Origin: Globodera rostochiensis | Lineage: Eukaryota > Nematoda > Chromadorea > Rhabditida > Heteroderidae | Length of the DNA: 64,000 nt | Direction: 5' to 3' | Assembly (NCBI GenBank): GCA_018350325.1 | Contig: JAEVLN010000034.1 | Span: 124,001 to 188,000 of the forward strand | Part shown: positions 36,201 to 47,520 of the stretch, piece by piece | Layout: each line of letters opens with the position of its first letter | Numbering within the stretch: position 1 is the stretch's first letter | Made by a program: the position numbers and the translations under genes | The notes under the pieces: model-generated | The model's database searches: none | Told to the model about the DNA's origin: nothing | What the model saw: the letters and a program-made list of their open reading frames with translations, nothing else

Positions 36201-39200
36201 GCTCTGTGACGGTTTAAATGCTTTTGTTTAGTTTGTTAAAAATACCGTATTTATTAAAATAGGCACCCCGGAGCTCTATAAGGAATACGGTATGCCATAC
36301 AGTATGCCCCCCCGGGGAATCTATTGTTTTCCCCTTACAAATTAGGGAAATACGGTATTTTCCCCGGGGACTCTGTTGTTCGACCCTTAGGGAATACGGT
36401 ATGCCATACAGTATGCGCCCCCCTCCCCCCTCTCGGGGAATCTATTGTTCTCCCCTTACAAATTAGGGAAATAATAATACGGTATGCCCCCAGGGACTTT
36501 ATTGTTCAACCCTTATAGTTAGTGAAACTACAGTACACCAGACACCACTCACTTGGTCCTTGGCCGTCTTCGACTTCTCGTGAATCCAGCCCAGCATTTC
36601 GTCACAGTCGCGGTCAAAACTGTGCAGTCGGTAGGACTCTTTGAGGCGTTCACGGCGCTGTGCCATCCGTTCCATCAGATGGCGACGACGGGTCAGCAAC
36701 TGTTTGGTTGTGTTTGATGGGAAACATATTTGTACTGCTCGGTGGGGATGGACATGAATTTATCAGCACATTTTTTCCCAATCATTTCCATGGGGGTAAA
36801 CAATCGGCAAATCCACAAAATAGTCCATAACTAACCGGATGCCAAAAAAGTCCATTCCGGTAATCCGGATCGGGAAATTTCGAATCTCAAAAATTTGATT
36901 TTCCCATTTCTGATCAAAGACCATTCTTCTTATTGGCACGGCAGCGCCGACCCCGCCCCCCTCCCAAACTGATCCAAAAACTACAAAAATCCGCGTCAAT
37001 TTTTGTAAAATGCCGGAATTTCTGGCAAAAAGTCCGGAATTCCGGGGGAAAAAAAATGCCAAAATAGGCACCAAAAAATCGAGTTAATGTACATATAAAT
37101 GGGCCAAAAAACGTTGCTGCGGCCACCACAAATTTTGTGTAAAACAAAAAATCTGGCGGGCGGACGGACGGGCGGTCCCCCCCTACGGTAAAAGGACGAC
37201 TCGTTCCCCGCCAACTCGTTCCCCATCCCCAACTCGTTCCCCTCAAAAAAAATTAAAAAAATTCAAAAGTCGATAAAAATTTTTTTGAGGGGTATTCGAG
37301 GGCCTAGAATTCGAATCTGACCTCTATTTTGACCAATTTCGAACCCCGGAACCGAATTCGAACATTTTTTGAAAAAAATTTTTTGTTTCAAAATCGATTT
37401 TGTATAACAAAATCGTTCTCAAAAGCATATTCGTTCAATCTTCCGTTCGTTCTAACATGCATTTTGAACCTTTTAAACGACTTAAAAAAAATGTTTTTTT
37501 TGGAAAAAAAACAATTTTTTTTTCGACAATTGTTCGAATTCGGGGTAGGGGTTCGACATACGGGTACTCACGGAGCTAGGATACGCTCTACGCACGAGTT
37601 ATGAAGAATTTTTAGGGGTTTAAAGCCATTTTTATAGAGGGGAACGAGTTGGGTAAAAGGGAACGAGTTGGGTGTGGGGAACGAGTTGGGGTGGAACGAG
37701 TTGGCGGGGAACGAGTTGGGTGCCGTTCCCCCCCCCCCCCCCCCCCCTACTACCTTTTCACGTCGCTTGGCCACATCGTCGGCCGCGTAATGGCCACCCT
37801 CAATCAGTTTGGTGGCAAATTCGTCCAGCGCATGGATTTTCTCCTCCTGGGCGGCCAACGACTTCTCAAAGTCCTCGTGCTTCTTCAGCAACGACTCCAC
37901 CGCGTCCAACGAGTCGCCCAAGTCGTCATTTTGAAGAAAGGCCTACAAAAAATTTACAAAATTACGCCATCGGAATTAAAATAAAATAAATACACCATCC
38001 CAGACTCGGGGAACCGGATCGGACAATACATACCGGATGAGATCAAAGCCACTGCTAGTGTCTCGGAGACGGGATTTGATCGGGGAGATCAGATCAGCAG
38101 GGTTGGTTACACTCCGGGTTTTAACCAATACCCGGGCTTTAAGTATTTGAGTCATCCGATCCAAAACAGGAATAGGTGATCGGAACGATCGAAATGTTTC
38201 TCGATCGGTCCTCAAGTCCCAAACTCTAGTGTAAACCCTGTGATCTAAGCTCGCAGCTTTCAAGAAAAATGCCAAAACAAATTTTTTCCGATTGAATCAT
38301 CGTTTCGACGATTTGAATTTGCTCTAAAAAAACCCAATCACCTCCTGCTTGGTCATCCACGACTCGGCCTGCTCCGTGTCGCGGTAGAACAACTGCAGGT
38401 CCATGCACTGCTCGTACAGAATGCGGCGCTCCTCCCACAGGTTGTTTAGGCTGGACTGCTCCACCGCCAAATGCTGTGAATTCGGCAAATTCAGAGACAT
38501 TGGCACGACATACAAAAGACTTTTTGATCGATCGAAAAGCGTAATAAAACCACCATTATATCGTATCCGATAAACAACCAGAACCGGTACCGTATCCAGG
38601 CAGATACCGTACCCGTTACACTTTAGTTTTTCATTACCTGAAGGCATTGACGAATTTCGTCCGCGTTGTCTATGTCCTCTTCGTCCAGCAGTCGTTGTCC
38701 AGTTTCGGCCGTTTGCTTGAAGGAGTCCGCGCGGGCTTCGATCTCTTAAAAGGGACAAAAAAAATTGCAAATTTAATGATTAAATTTAATTTTATGGTTC
38801 ATGTAAATATTAGACACAAAAATGTGCTAAAAGCAAAATTCGGGTAAATTAAAGAGAAATTTTGTGCGCAAATTCAGCATGGGGGGGCGGGTTTGTGTGC
38901 CGCGTGTCTGTCTGTACTCACCGCCCTTGTGCTCCTGGTGCTGCTCCAGCAATGCTTCGGCACCCGCCACATCCTTGGCCAACTCGGACGATTGGATAAG
39001 CGCCTGCAGCGTAATGATTTAGCAATTGAGGATGAAATGATATCAAAACCCGATCAGAAAACATTGCATCTGATCAGAAAAGCACAGAATTAATCTGCGT
39101 TTTTCAGCCAGATCATTTTAAAGCTGATCAGAAAAATGCCCAAAATATTGTCCATCCAACTGCATGGACCGATCTGATCTGTCTTTTTAGATCAGATCAT

Positions 39201-42200
39201 TTATTTTAAAAAAATGGATCAGGAAATTATCGTTTTCTGATCAACAACGGCACACAAAATGCCGCTCTGTGTGCCCACCTGAATGCCTTTGATCCACTCG
39301 CCCAGCTCGCGGTAGTCGGCCATGAAACGGTGCCGGTTGTACGAGCGGTCGAGGCCCCGCTTGCGCTGCTCGGCCCCCAACTTCAGCGCCTCCCAGCGGC
39401 CTTTGGCCTCGTCCATTTTGGTGGCAATGTCGCCCGACTTCTCTGGATACAATTGGCACAGACGGTTCGTCTCAGAGCCAAGCTTGTCCATCTGCAAACA
39501 CATAGAAAAGTGAGTAATGGATTGATCAATCCTTTTTTTTTGATGAATTTCTCACCAAGATTCAGATCGAATTCTGATCATTTGATTAGCTCAAAAGAAC
39601 TCAAATCATATTTAATCAACTTCTTCACCTAAGATGTTAAGGTTGAATTAGAACTCAGATCAGAGCTCTGATCACTTTGATCAACTTCTTCCCCTCAGAT
39701 GTGAGGGTCAAATCAGAGCTCTGATCACTTGTATTTGATCAACTTCTTCACCTAGATTGGGTCTGATCATTTGTGATTGATCATTTTTTTTAACATTTGT
39801 TTTGGCGCTCCACCTTCGACTCCAGCGCGGCCAAGTCCCGCTCGGTGCCCTCGTGCTTGCGCTGCAGCGCCTGCACATTGTTCAGGTCACGCCCGTAGTC
39901 GTCCGTGGCCAGTGCCAGCTCCTTCTCGCCCATCCACGCCAGCGTCTCGTCAATGTCGCGGTAGAAACGCTGAATTTGCTGGGCACCAAACAGCGCTTCG
40001 CCCCTTAGCAAATGTTTTTGTTTTTTTTAGTTTGGGACAAGTTCAAGCAGTTTTAAGCGCCAGCCGTTTCGGCACTACTAGGGGACCAAATTCACGCGCT
40101 CGGTTGGGCACATATAGATGCCCTAAGGCAACTGGGGCGGAACGGGTCATTTCGGCCCCAGGGACCTTTGAAGCGCAATAACTCTTCTTGGAACCATCCA
40201 AACGAAACAAATTTGGTATCAATCAAAAGCTTTGTTGGGTAAATTTTGTATTCAATTCAACAAGGTGATTAGATCCCATTCAAAAAGGTTATAATAATCG
40301 AAAATTAGAACAAAAACAAAGGTTTTTGCTCTTTTTAAACCATAACTTCTTAAAGGTTTATATGATCGTTTAGTTCCTGCTAGATAATATCTTCTAAACA
40401 TACAGAGCTTTTGATTGGTATCCAATTTATTTAGTTTGGTTGGTTCCATGAAGAGTTATGGCACTTCAAAGGTCACTGGGGTCGAAACGACCCCCACCTC
40501 CACTGGGGAAGGGTCAATTTTCTCTTAAAATAGGCGAAACCATTTTCAAATTTCGGTCGGGGGGGGGGGCTCAATGTCGCCACACTTTAGGCTTTTAGCC
40601 AATGCCGTCAAATTTGGCCGGGCCTTTTTTGTCAACAATGAGTGGAATTTTGGCATTTTTAAACTTTTCAAAATTTCGGTATTTTGTCCACCTTGTCGAT
40701 GTCAATGTGCCCAATTTGTGCCACGCTTCGTTCACTTCGTCCCGCTTTCCATGGATTTGTTGCTGTTCCGGATGGCCTTCGTCAATCAGCGTGTTCGCCT
40801 CATGGTTGATGTCCAAGACACGGGACTGAAATTAATTTTTGAATTTGTTTTTTTGTTGCAAAAAATGGACCACCACCTCATGACTCTTCAACTCCTTGAG
40901 AAATTCGTCAAATTTGCGCTGCATCACCTCCACATGCTCGAGGTCGGCGCCCAGGTCGTCCGACGAAACGAATTGAATCTGGCGTAAAAGTAGTTTTGCC
41001 AAAGTGTGTTATAATGCAAAAAGTTCGGGCGCATGGGACTCATTTACCGGGATTCACTTAGACAACGGGTCCTGATACTGCTGGGCCTCGGTCGGGCTCG
41101 CAATGTTATGATCAGACCAAATCGATCGAGTCAGGTTGGACCAATTGAATTGATCAGAGCGCTGGATGCTGACCCAAATCCAATTCGACCAGCAGGTTTT
41201 GGACCTGATCGACCCGATCGGATTTGGAGTTCAGATTGGAGACAAATCCTTCATTTCTGATCAACCCAATTTTTGTTCGATCAGGTTTTGGACTTGATTT
41301 CGTGACTGACTCGATCAGAATTTTAAAACTCGCTTCGACCCCTCGGATTTCTAATGGCCCAACTCGATTCGATCGGGTTTTTGAGCCCGATTCAAGACTG
41401 ATCAAATCGATAATCAAACCAGATCAGACAAATCCTTTGTTTCTGATCAACTCAATTTTGTTTCCGATCGGACTTTGTTCGGATCCAAATCGATCTCGCC
41501 ATCCATCCATAGTCCCGGGGTCGCGCGCGCGCGCGTGCCCACCTTGTCCCGAATCCAGTAGAGCATTTCGTCACATTTGCGCACAAACTGGAGCAGCTTC
41601 AGCGTCTGCTGCAGCTTGATGCCCTTGCCTTCCAGCATGGCGAACAGCCGGTCCCACAGCTCGTGCAGACGGTCCAACCGCTTCCGGATGGTGTCCTTCT
41701 CGTAGTGGTCATGCTGGATCATGTCGTTGCCCGTCTTGTCCAGCTTCGTGATCGCGTTCGAGTGAGCCTGTGGAGCCAATGAACGAAGGAATTATGTTCC
41801 AACAAACAAATTTGGGGTTTCTGATCAGTCCAAAAAATGTGATCACTGCAAAAGTTTGAGTCGTTGGTCGATCCACAAATTTTAAACTTTCAATCAACCC
41901 CAACAAAAATTTTAGGCTCTTGAAATAAACATTTTTGGATTATAATCCACCAAAAATTGGGTCTGATCACTCAAAAAACGCTGCATGTTTGAGTCTTAAA
42001 TTTAAAATTTCAATCAAACAACAAAATTTAACCCTAAATTGGATCTGATCACCCAATTATTTTGGTTCTTTGCTTGATCAGGGCCTCGTGATCAGCCAAC
42101 AAAATTTGTTTCTTGATCACAAAGAAAATAATATTGGACTCCCCCCGAGATTCGACCTGAACTTCCGCCACGAAGGCCTCGTGCTTTTGTATTTTGGCCT

Positions 42201-43570
42201 GCAAATTGGTCGGGTCGCGAAATGACTCTTCCTGAAAAATTAAATTAAATAAATCGTGAGGATTTTTCGGCACTTTTAAGGCGTGCCATCGAATGAATAT
42301 ACTCCCCAAAAAAACTTTTTCCCACGGAGGGTATTTGCCGTGTTTCGGCGTCCGTGTCGGGTTCAGGGCCGGGACCCTTTTGTTTTGAACTTTTACATTT
42401 TTTTTGACCAATTTTCTTAACAAAATCCATCAAAAAAAATTTCCCGGCGGCGCCTGTCGGCACTTGCCGGACCTCCCCCATTCCTAAAAAGCTTCAAAAA
42501 AAGTGCCGATTTTTAAAATTTTGGGTTGAAAATCTGTTAACAAATCAAGTCAAAAATTCGAAAATCTTTCTGACCCACGCGCGCCACCAAAAAGAAGCAA
42601 AATTCGCAACAACAACAAAAAATTTTGCATATTTAAAAACGACAAAATTTCCGAAATTTTTCAACAAAAATGTTAAAAAATGTACTGAAAATTAAACCTT
42701 TTTTTAGCAAAAAATTGCTTAAGAAAAATGCAATAAAAACGGAAAAATGCACCCACAAGAAAGAATCGATTTTTTTTTGGTCCCCCCCCCCCCACGAAAA
42801 TTTTCGATTTTTGGTGGTGGTGGCAGAACCAACTGACCGCCGCCGTCTGCAGCTTCTCCAAAATCCAAATTTCCAATTCGTCGGCGTCCCTTTTGAAGTA
42901 TTGGAATTGGCGCGCCTCCTCAAGCCGTTCGCGCTTGATCGTCGCAAAGCCTTGGAACTGCGCGTAATGGTCGAGCACCTGAAGATTTTTGAGCGCATTT
43001 GTACAATTTATTGTTTTCTTTTTTTTATATAACCCCCGAGGCCATATTTGCTTTTTGAAATTTTTGTCCAAAGGATGCCCTGATATTTGACTATTTTGTT
43101 TCTAAGAATGGCATTGTGTTTCTTATAGTGCCCTGGAGGTCATAAAATGCCCTGGGTGCTCATTTTTTGGTTTGAATTTTTTTTTCCTAAAAATTAATGC
43201 CCTAAGGCCAGCCATAATCATTTTCATATTTTCTAAAATGCCTTCAGCTTACGTTCATCTTTTTGATTTTCAAATGGGCTGAAAAATGCTCTATGCTGCC
43301 CTTTCAGCTTCTTTTCTCATTTTTTCAAACAATGCCTTCAGGCAATTTTCGTGATTTTTTTTTAATGCCCCGAGGACATTTTAACATTGTTTTTCAATTA
43401 ACACAACGCGGCGGCGTTTAAGTGCCCGGCTAACTCGCCTCGGTTCGCCTGTTTTGGATGTCGTCGGCGCTCTCCAACACTTTGATCTCTTTGGGCGGTG
43501 GCACTTCCATCACCGGGTCCGGCGGCGGGCCCAAATCGTCCTGTTGCTGTTGCTGGTGTTGATCCGCCAT
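16984..43570 (-). CDS. spc-1: Alpha-spectrin, complete, 51 coding exons
   Basis: Membrane-skeleton protein that pairs with beta-spectrin and crosslinks actin. The exons below join in one frame to 2,434 aa, about the length of C. elegans SPC-1. Exons: 43570-43439, 42978-42838, 42231-42157, 41767-41543, 40978-40877, 40825-40692, 40003-39814, 39491-39279, 39003-38922, 38744-38638, 38473-38342, 37942-37754, 36699-36553, 36203-36051, 35487-35245, 35180-34848, 34536-34467, 34368-34262, 33906-33682, 33484-33317, 33049-32921, 32859-32750, 32387-32316, 31816-31726, 31593-31507, 31383-31249, 30939-30807, 30376-30270, 30212-29943, 29888-29730, 29190-28972, 28512-28408, 28312-28169, 27725-27642, 27581-27444, 27318-27217, 26055-25976, 24469-24296, 22757-22559, 22421-22287, 21786-21640, 21581-21393, 20739-20634, 20287-20118, 19800-19647, 18884-18759, 18658-18570, 18212-18105, 18044-17947, 17578-17431, 17112-16984. 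N-terminus [12 protein letters not shown] precedes triple-helical spectrin repeats, an SH3 domain (about 994-1048) and C-terminal EF hands. Introns after 43439, 33682, 31507, 21640 and 18570 begin with GC. Confidence 0.97.
17150..17290. repeat. 33-bp tandem repeat in the last alpha-spectrin intron
   Basis: Four to five units of CATGATC(A/T)GAGGAGATTCCG followed by ATC(A/G)AATATTTTC, with one shortened copy near 17190. Confidence 0.85.
18290..18357 (-). repeat. tRNA-like sequence in an alpha-spectrin intron
   Basis: The minus strand reads GGTAGCTCAGTGG (A-box-like) and, about 30 bp on, GGTTTCGAGTCCC (B-box-like). It lacks a clean acceptor-stem pairing and a CCA-adjacent structure, so I read it as a degraded tRNA or tRNA-derived SINE head. 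Confidence 0.5.
19025..19510. repeat. 31-bp satellite in an alpha-spectrin intron
   Basis: About 16 units of AAACCCATTGGCTCTCGTGC plus CAAAACCCGTT, with small variants (CCATAACCC, CCAAACCCC, and two units shortened to ATCCATTGGCT(C/T)GTG). It lies between exons 19800-19647 and 18884-18759. Confidence 0.95.
20849..21041. mobile_element. CAGGGCTGGGCAAA-bounded element with a periodic interior
   Basis: The outer ends CAGGGCTGGGCAAAAT and ATTTTGCCCATCCCTG are near-perfect inverted repeats. The interior is three copies of a roughly 60-bp TTTCGGATCTCGGGTTTCG / AATTTCGGTTTTTATTTTCC unit. It lies in an alpha-spectrin intron. Confidence 0.7.
22935..24256. repeat. GC-rich minisatellite with higher-order structure
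   Basis: About 1.3 kb of roughly 17-bp units such as GTCGGGGTTTTCGGGGT and GTCGGAGTTTCCGGGGA, punctuated by poly-G spacers after CGGCAGGTC. Blocks recur as larger units of a few hundred bp. It fills the intron between exons 24469-24296 and 22757-22559. It stays open in several frames on both strands (up to about 495 codons), but these are artefacts of the repeat. Confidence 0.95.
24571..25639. mobile_element. Composite TIR element with CTCGAG arrays, tRNA-like box and hairpin core
   Basis: The ends TAGTGCTGCACGAGA and TCTCGTGCAGCACTA are perfect 15-bp inverted repeats. Just inside each are arrays of GTCTCGAG/GGGCTCGGGCTCGAG. The interior carries an A-box-like TGGCTTAGTGG (24792-24802), a B-box-like GGTTCAATCCC (24837-24847), and the GC-rich hairpin core at 25053-25079. 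No long open frame. It sits in the alpha-spectrin intron between 25976 and 24469. Confidence 0.7.
26150..26748. mobile_element. Foldback element with GACATTTGCGCCGC array
   Basis: The left end has about seven units of GACATTTGCGCCGC. The right end has a single inverted unit (26731-26747). Inside these, about 26258-26310 and 26682-26735 are a long inverted repeat of about 55 bp. The core holds a 75-codon plus-strand frame (26405-26632). It lies in an alpha-spectrin intron and abuts the 27-bp satellite. Confidence 0.8.
26755..27177. repeat. 27-bp satellite in an alpha-spectrin intron
   Basis: About 16 units of GTCAAAATGCCAACTGGGCC plus TAAAACG, with variants at AAACG/AAGGG/ATCGG. The unit is nine codons, so several frames stay open over the whole array and give spurious [13 protein letters not shown] peptides. 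Confidence 0.95.
30485..30735. repeat. 25-bp tandem repeat, CTATGCTTCTGATCTGATCA type
   Basis: About nine to ten units of TCCTATGCTTCTGATCTGAT plus CATTT, grading into CTATGCTGCTAATCTCTGATC variants. It lies in an alpha-spectrin intron. Confidence 0.9.
30995..31160. repeat. Tandem repeat GCTGAACACCCCCAACACCC
   Basis: About six units of TTTGCTGAACACCCCCAACA plus CCCCTTAATTCAAA, some lacking the AATTCAAA half. It lies in an alpha-spectrin intron. Confidence 0.85.
33317..33906 (-). other. Alpha-spectrin SH3 domain, split by a GC-AG intron
   Basis: Exon 33906-33682 ends with ECVVALYE and exon 33484-33317 continues [20 protein letters not shown], then [20 protein letters not shown]. ALYxY, the tandem Trp and GFVPAAYV are the SH3 ligand-binding signatures. 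The intervening intron begins GCAAGT; the nearby GT would put the domain out of frame. Confidence 0.95.
33540..33645. repeat. GGATCTGATCA-rich tandem sequence
   Basis: About five degenerate units of CGGATCTGATCA(A/G)CCC in an alpha-spectrin intron. Related to the TGATCA-rich sequence of neighbouring introns. Confidence 0.7.
34605..34785. repeat. 27-bp tandem repeat, GGTTCTGATCAGCCCCCGATC type
   Basis: Six units of GGTTCTGATCAGCCCC(C)GA plus TCAGTAGCT. It lies in the alpha-spectrin intron between 34848 and 34536. Confidence 0.9.
35735..35934. mobile_element. TAGAGTAGGCCGGGACC-bounded inverted-repeat element
   Basis: The left end TAGAGTAGGCCGGGACCGG and right end CTCGGTCCTGGCCTACTCTA are near-perfect inverted repeats. 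The interior has two CCGGGATTTTATAAGGG units and TTTCAGTACC. Related sequence occurs near 11258-11440 and, as three tandem copies, at 62425-62870. Confidence 0.7.
36240..36515. repeat. TACGGTATGCCATACAGTAT-type repeats
   Basis: Several imperfect units of GGGAATACGGTATGCC and CTATTGTTCTCCCCTTAC in the alpha-spectrin intron left of exon 36203-36051, i.e. between 36553 and 36203. No coding content. Confidence 0.7.
40149..40489. mobile_element. Inverted-repeat element in an alpha-spectrin intron
   Basis: Arms 40149-40197 and 40442-40489 are imperfect reverse complements of about 48 bp (GGACCTTTGAAG, ATAACTCTTC, GGAACC). The AT-rich middle is itself partly symmetric. No coding capacity. Confidence 0.65.
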
Positions 43571-44208
43571 TTAATCGATGCAAAAAATGGGAATATTTCA
43601 AAATGCTAAAAAGAAGCTCTAATCTAAAATTTTGAACAAATTTGGGTCACAATCCATTAAACTCCAAACAAACTATTTGAAAAATTTGGCGATGAGAATC
43701 AAGAAAAAAAGGTAATACTGCGCTTTGTGCCCCTCCCCCCTATTTTTGAAAAAATAAAAGATTTTTTTAAAGTAATATAAAACAAGTTTGCGGGTGTTTT
43801 CGGGGTTGCTGAGAACGGCTCACAACGAATGGCCATTTCGTGCATTTGCATCGATTTTGGGCAATAAATGTTAATTTTTTTGTAAAAATTTTTTCCCGAA
43901 AAATTGTTCGAATTCGGGTTCGGGGTTCGGAAAGCGCGGAGTTGAACCAAATCACCCAAAACTTTGACCTTTTCTCGAGTCAAGGGTAATTGGCTCTTTT
44001 GTGTTATGTGTCAACAAACAAAAAAAAGTTTTTCTTTTTTCAAAGTCGATAAAAAAGGTGTTTCTAGGGATTTCGGGGTCGTAGAACTCAAATCTGACTT
44101 CCATTTCGATCCACTAACCCGAATTCGAACAATTATTTGAAAACATTTTTTTTTGAATATTCCAATAATTTCATTTTTGATTTTGCATTGTGCAAAACAA
44201 AAAATACT
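43571..44208. other. Upstream region of alpha-spectrin
   Basis: AT-rich sequence before the alpha-spectrin ATG. A minus-strand acceptor TTTTTAG about 45 bp upstream of the ATG could be a trans-splice site. The rest contains TTCGAATTCGGGTTCGGGGT repeat fragments. No promoter element recognised. Confidence 0.4.
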
Positions 44209-44395
44209 AGTTTGGTGGCATAAATGCAACGGTGTTTTGCAAAAGTTCATCGAATTCAGCGACATTTCAACGATTAAAATAGGTAAAATGGAACAACAAA
44301 AAAATCTGTAAATTGTTCGAATTCGGGTTTGGGGTTCGGAATTAGTTGAAAAGAAGTTCATATTCGGATTCTACGACCCCAAAAACCCCTACTTT
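44036..44395. repeat. Inverted-repeat element of the CAAAGTCGATAAAAA family
   Basis: Left end: GTCGATAAAAAAGGTGTTTC, then GGGGTCGTAGAA and GACTTCCATTTCG. The right end is the inverse (GAAGTTCATATTCGGATTCT, then CGACCCCAAAAACCCCT). AATTGTTCGAATTCGGG lies on both sides of the core. The right part is also present in unit B. Confidence 0.6.
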
Positions 44396-44506
44396 TTATT
44401 AATTAAAAACACTTTTTTGATTTGTTGACACATAACACAGAAGAATCGGATAAGTTGGGCACCGGAAAATATCAGAAAATTGGGCGGCGACAAAACATCG
44501 GATTGT

Positions 44507-44883
44507 GTGATCACTAGGGCTGGGATTTATATGTGATAAAAATCCCAAAAATGGCCAAAATCTAGTCAGTTTTATGCATAAAACCTTCAAAATTCATCTA
44601 TCTTTATTTTTTTTGCTTCTAAGTTGTAAATATAATAGTTTTCACATGTTTTGGAAAATTTTATAAAAAATATCAAAAGTAAAAAATTTTTAGGGAAACT
44701 GTCGATCTTTGTGGGTGGATTTTTGGTCCAGGAAAAGTCATTTTTTAGTTGAAAATTTTTAAAAAGTCGATCCTTAGGAGTGTATTTTTTTAATATGTGC
44801 TAAAAAGTCGTCCTAATTCAAATTGTAAGGAATCCACGAAAAAAATATGTTAAAACATAAAAAATCCCAGCCCTAGTGATCAC
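44507..44883. mobile_element. TIR element GTGATCACTAGGGCTGGGATTT (copy in unit A)
   Basis: The ends are near-perfect 22-bp inverted repeats (GTGATCACTAGGGCTGGGAT at the left, its inverse at the right). The interior is AT-rich, with GTCGATC(C/T)TT(A/T)GG and TGTGCTAAAAA segments. No coding capacity. An identical copy lies at 49384-49760. Confidence 0.8.
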
Positions 44884-46441
44884 GCGCTTGAACTGCTCCA
44901 TCTTGAGCTTGCAAATATAATCAGATTCAAATAAATGCTTTCCTTTCAGCACACAAAACGGCGTTTCACCAGATTGTGTAATTGGATACAACAAAGTCTT
45001 TTACCAAAAAAAAAAAATGGAAATTGTAATTATAAAAAAGAATGGACGGCCCCCCATTTGTTAGCAAAAAGATGGGACAATAGCAGACAATACACAATGA
45101 ATGCTTCTGGCATATTTTGCTGGACGGCAAATGTGCCACAAATGCCAACGCCAACAACGGCACGGCCATTGCTCGCGGCCCCCGGGCCATTCATTGCGGG
45201 CAGAAGGGGCCAAAAGAAAGCGAAAAATGGGAGAGGAAAAATCGATAAAATGGATAAACATTTGGCCAATTTAAACAAACAAAGACAGCAAAAATGTGGC
45301 TCACAATCAATCATTTTTGCTGTAAAAATGTACATATTTCATTTTGAAGAGAGAATTTTTGTAAACAAAAAGGCCTTCTTTTTACCAAAACGCAGAGAAA
45401 ATGCCCCCCCCCCCGGCAATTTTTTGGATCTTTTTGTATACAGCTACCGGTCACTCCCATCCAAAAAAATGAAATTTAATTTACGTTTTCGGTTTTGTTA
45501 CACTTTTTTAAACAAAAATTTTGCCAAACGAGCGCGAATGTGAACAGTAAATTGCCGAAAAGCTTAAAGCCATAAATCCATTGAGAATACAAAAGCAAAA
45601 GAACATTCCATATACCTAATTCATTCATTCCATTCATTCATTGATTCATTTGAGGGGGAGGAGGAAGGAGCGCCCTTTCCCTTGGGGGACATTGGTTGAG
45701 AATGAATGAATGGGGGGGGGGAGGGGGGGGGGGGGGGAAGGTCGACGACGCGATGACGAGAGGGAGTGAGGGATTAACCACAGGGAATGGGGGGAAAGAC
45801 GGCCCGGCCTGGGCGGGACAACTCAGTACCACCGGCGGGGCGTGTCGTCGCTCGCCCAGCAGCGACCCGGACAATTCAGCGCCTGCCGTTGGTCACCCCG
45901 CTTTTTTAAAAAAATCAATTGAATTAGACCATAGGGCATCGTGTGTATGTTTTTTATGATCAACGGCACACTGAAATTGTCCTGGACCGTCTCAGCAACA
46001 ATTACCATACTCAATCGTCCGTGCCGTGTCGGGTTGTCGGCACGTTTGGCGGCCGAGCGTACGCCCAAGCCCGCCCGCAACAACCAAACAAAATTGCTCT
46101 CTGCATCCGGGGGGGGGGACGCCCGCGGGGGAAAGGGGGGGGGGACGCCCACCGGAAAATGGGTCAATGCAGTGTCCGCAGAATGAAGGCGATGGAGAGA
46201 GAAACAACAACAGGGGGTGTGGGGGGCGGGTAAGGAATGAATATTTGAAGAAAGCGTTGAACGCATTGCACTCCCGGGGGGTCGGGTAGCAAAAAGCGGG
46301 AAAATGCCAACGGCGAGCAATGTCAACGACGAGAAATGCCCAAAATTCCAGACCAAAATCACTGATTTTTGAATCGTATTTATGTTATATGGTAAAATCG
46401 AAACAAAAAGTCAATGTGCACCTAAAAGGAAGGGGCGTAGG

Positions 46442-46560
46442 CCAGGGATGGGAATCGCGTCGAAAAAAAGCGAACGGCGATTCGCGATCGGCGATCTGCC
46501 CCAAAAAGGCGATAATTGCGATCACGATCGCGCGATCGTGATCGTGATTCCCATCCCTGG
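46442..46560. mobile_element. Palindromic CCAGGGATGGGAATC element (unit A)
   Basis: The ends CCAGGGATGGGAATC and GATTCCCATCCCTGG are perfect 15-bp inverted repeats. The 89-bp interior is made of GCGATCG/CGATCACGATCG-type palindromes, so the whole can fold on itself. A duplicate lies at 50841-50959. Confidence 0.75.
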
Positions 46561-46949
46561 CGTAGGCGTAATTGAGAAGAGGGCAGTAAAAAGGAGGTAA
46601 ATTCAGAAAGTTATGAGCCTATAAAAGTTGCACAAAGGCGAAATGTCCGCCGGACACCAAGGGGTAACACTCTAAAAGAGTTAATCTCTCTTTGCTGTGC
46701 CCCCGGGGAACGCTCCGACCGGGGATGGTCGGAATTCCGACTTCCGACATTTTTTGGGCTCGGAATTCTGAGTTCCGACTTCCGAAAATTTTTGACAATG
46801 CGGAATTCCGAGTTCCGAAATTTTTAGGAAAAATTGGAACTTTTTTCGGAAGTGTTACCCAAAATTTTTGCAAAACAAAATGACAACTTGTGCCGATTTT
46901 GAACACAATGCCAAATCAAATCTAAAAAATAATATCTTTTGCATTACGT

Positions 46950-47520
46950 TTATGGCTCAGTGGTAATGTTGTTTCGTGACTTATGTCGGGTTGTACTTCC
47001 CCGATGCAAAACTCGTTTTATTTTTTTAATTTACATCTTTTTATTGATTCTTAGTCATCGCTCAAAAACCCTTATAAAATGGTGATTTTTTTTTTGCAAA
47101 TTTTGCGCACATTTCCTAATTAATTCTTTAAAGCCCCTAAAAATTTTAACTTTAAAAAAAAATTCTTTTCCCTGCGGCGCCGCTGGTCCACCCAACAAAA
47201 ACTAGAGTCCGGACCCAAAACCCAAAAATTTTTTGGGTTTTTTGTACAAAAAATTGGACCAAAAAATTTTTGGGTTTTGGGTCAGATGGGAGCAAAACCC
47301 AAAAAAAAACAAAACCCAAAAAATGACCAAAAATTTTTAGGGTTTTGGGTTTTGGGTCCATGCCCTTTTTTATACAAAAGTTTTGGGTGTTACCCGGTTG
47401 AATTTACACCCCTAAATATATAGCATCATCGAGTGATATTTCAATCATCTTTAGAAGTAATTGGTGGCTTAGTGGTTTGTCTTTTCGATAACTCTTATAT
47501 TATGTGTTGGGTTCGAACCC
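46950..47520 (+). repeat. Two tRNA-like segments (SINE-like) in unit A
   Basis: The first has TGGCTCAGTGGTA (A-box-like, about 46953) and GGGTTGTACTTCC (about 46988). The second has TGGCTTAGTGG (about 47465) and a perfect B box GGTTCGAACCC (47510-47520). Neither folds as an intact tRNA by eye. Both are duplicated in unit B at about 51352-51410 and 51864-51919. Confidence 0.5.

Noticed and set aside
44935..45543. 202-codon plus-strand frame in unit A
   Set aside because: Truncated differently in unit B and broken in copy C; composition is not protein-like, so more likely a repeat remnant.
45823..46362. 179-codon minus-strand frame in the duplicated unit
   Set aside because: Proline-rich low complexity, crosses G-runs, disrupted by one base in unit B, and has no counterpart in copy C. 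I could not support it as a gene.
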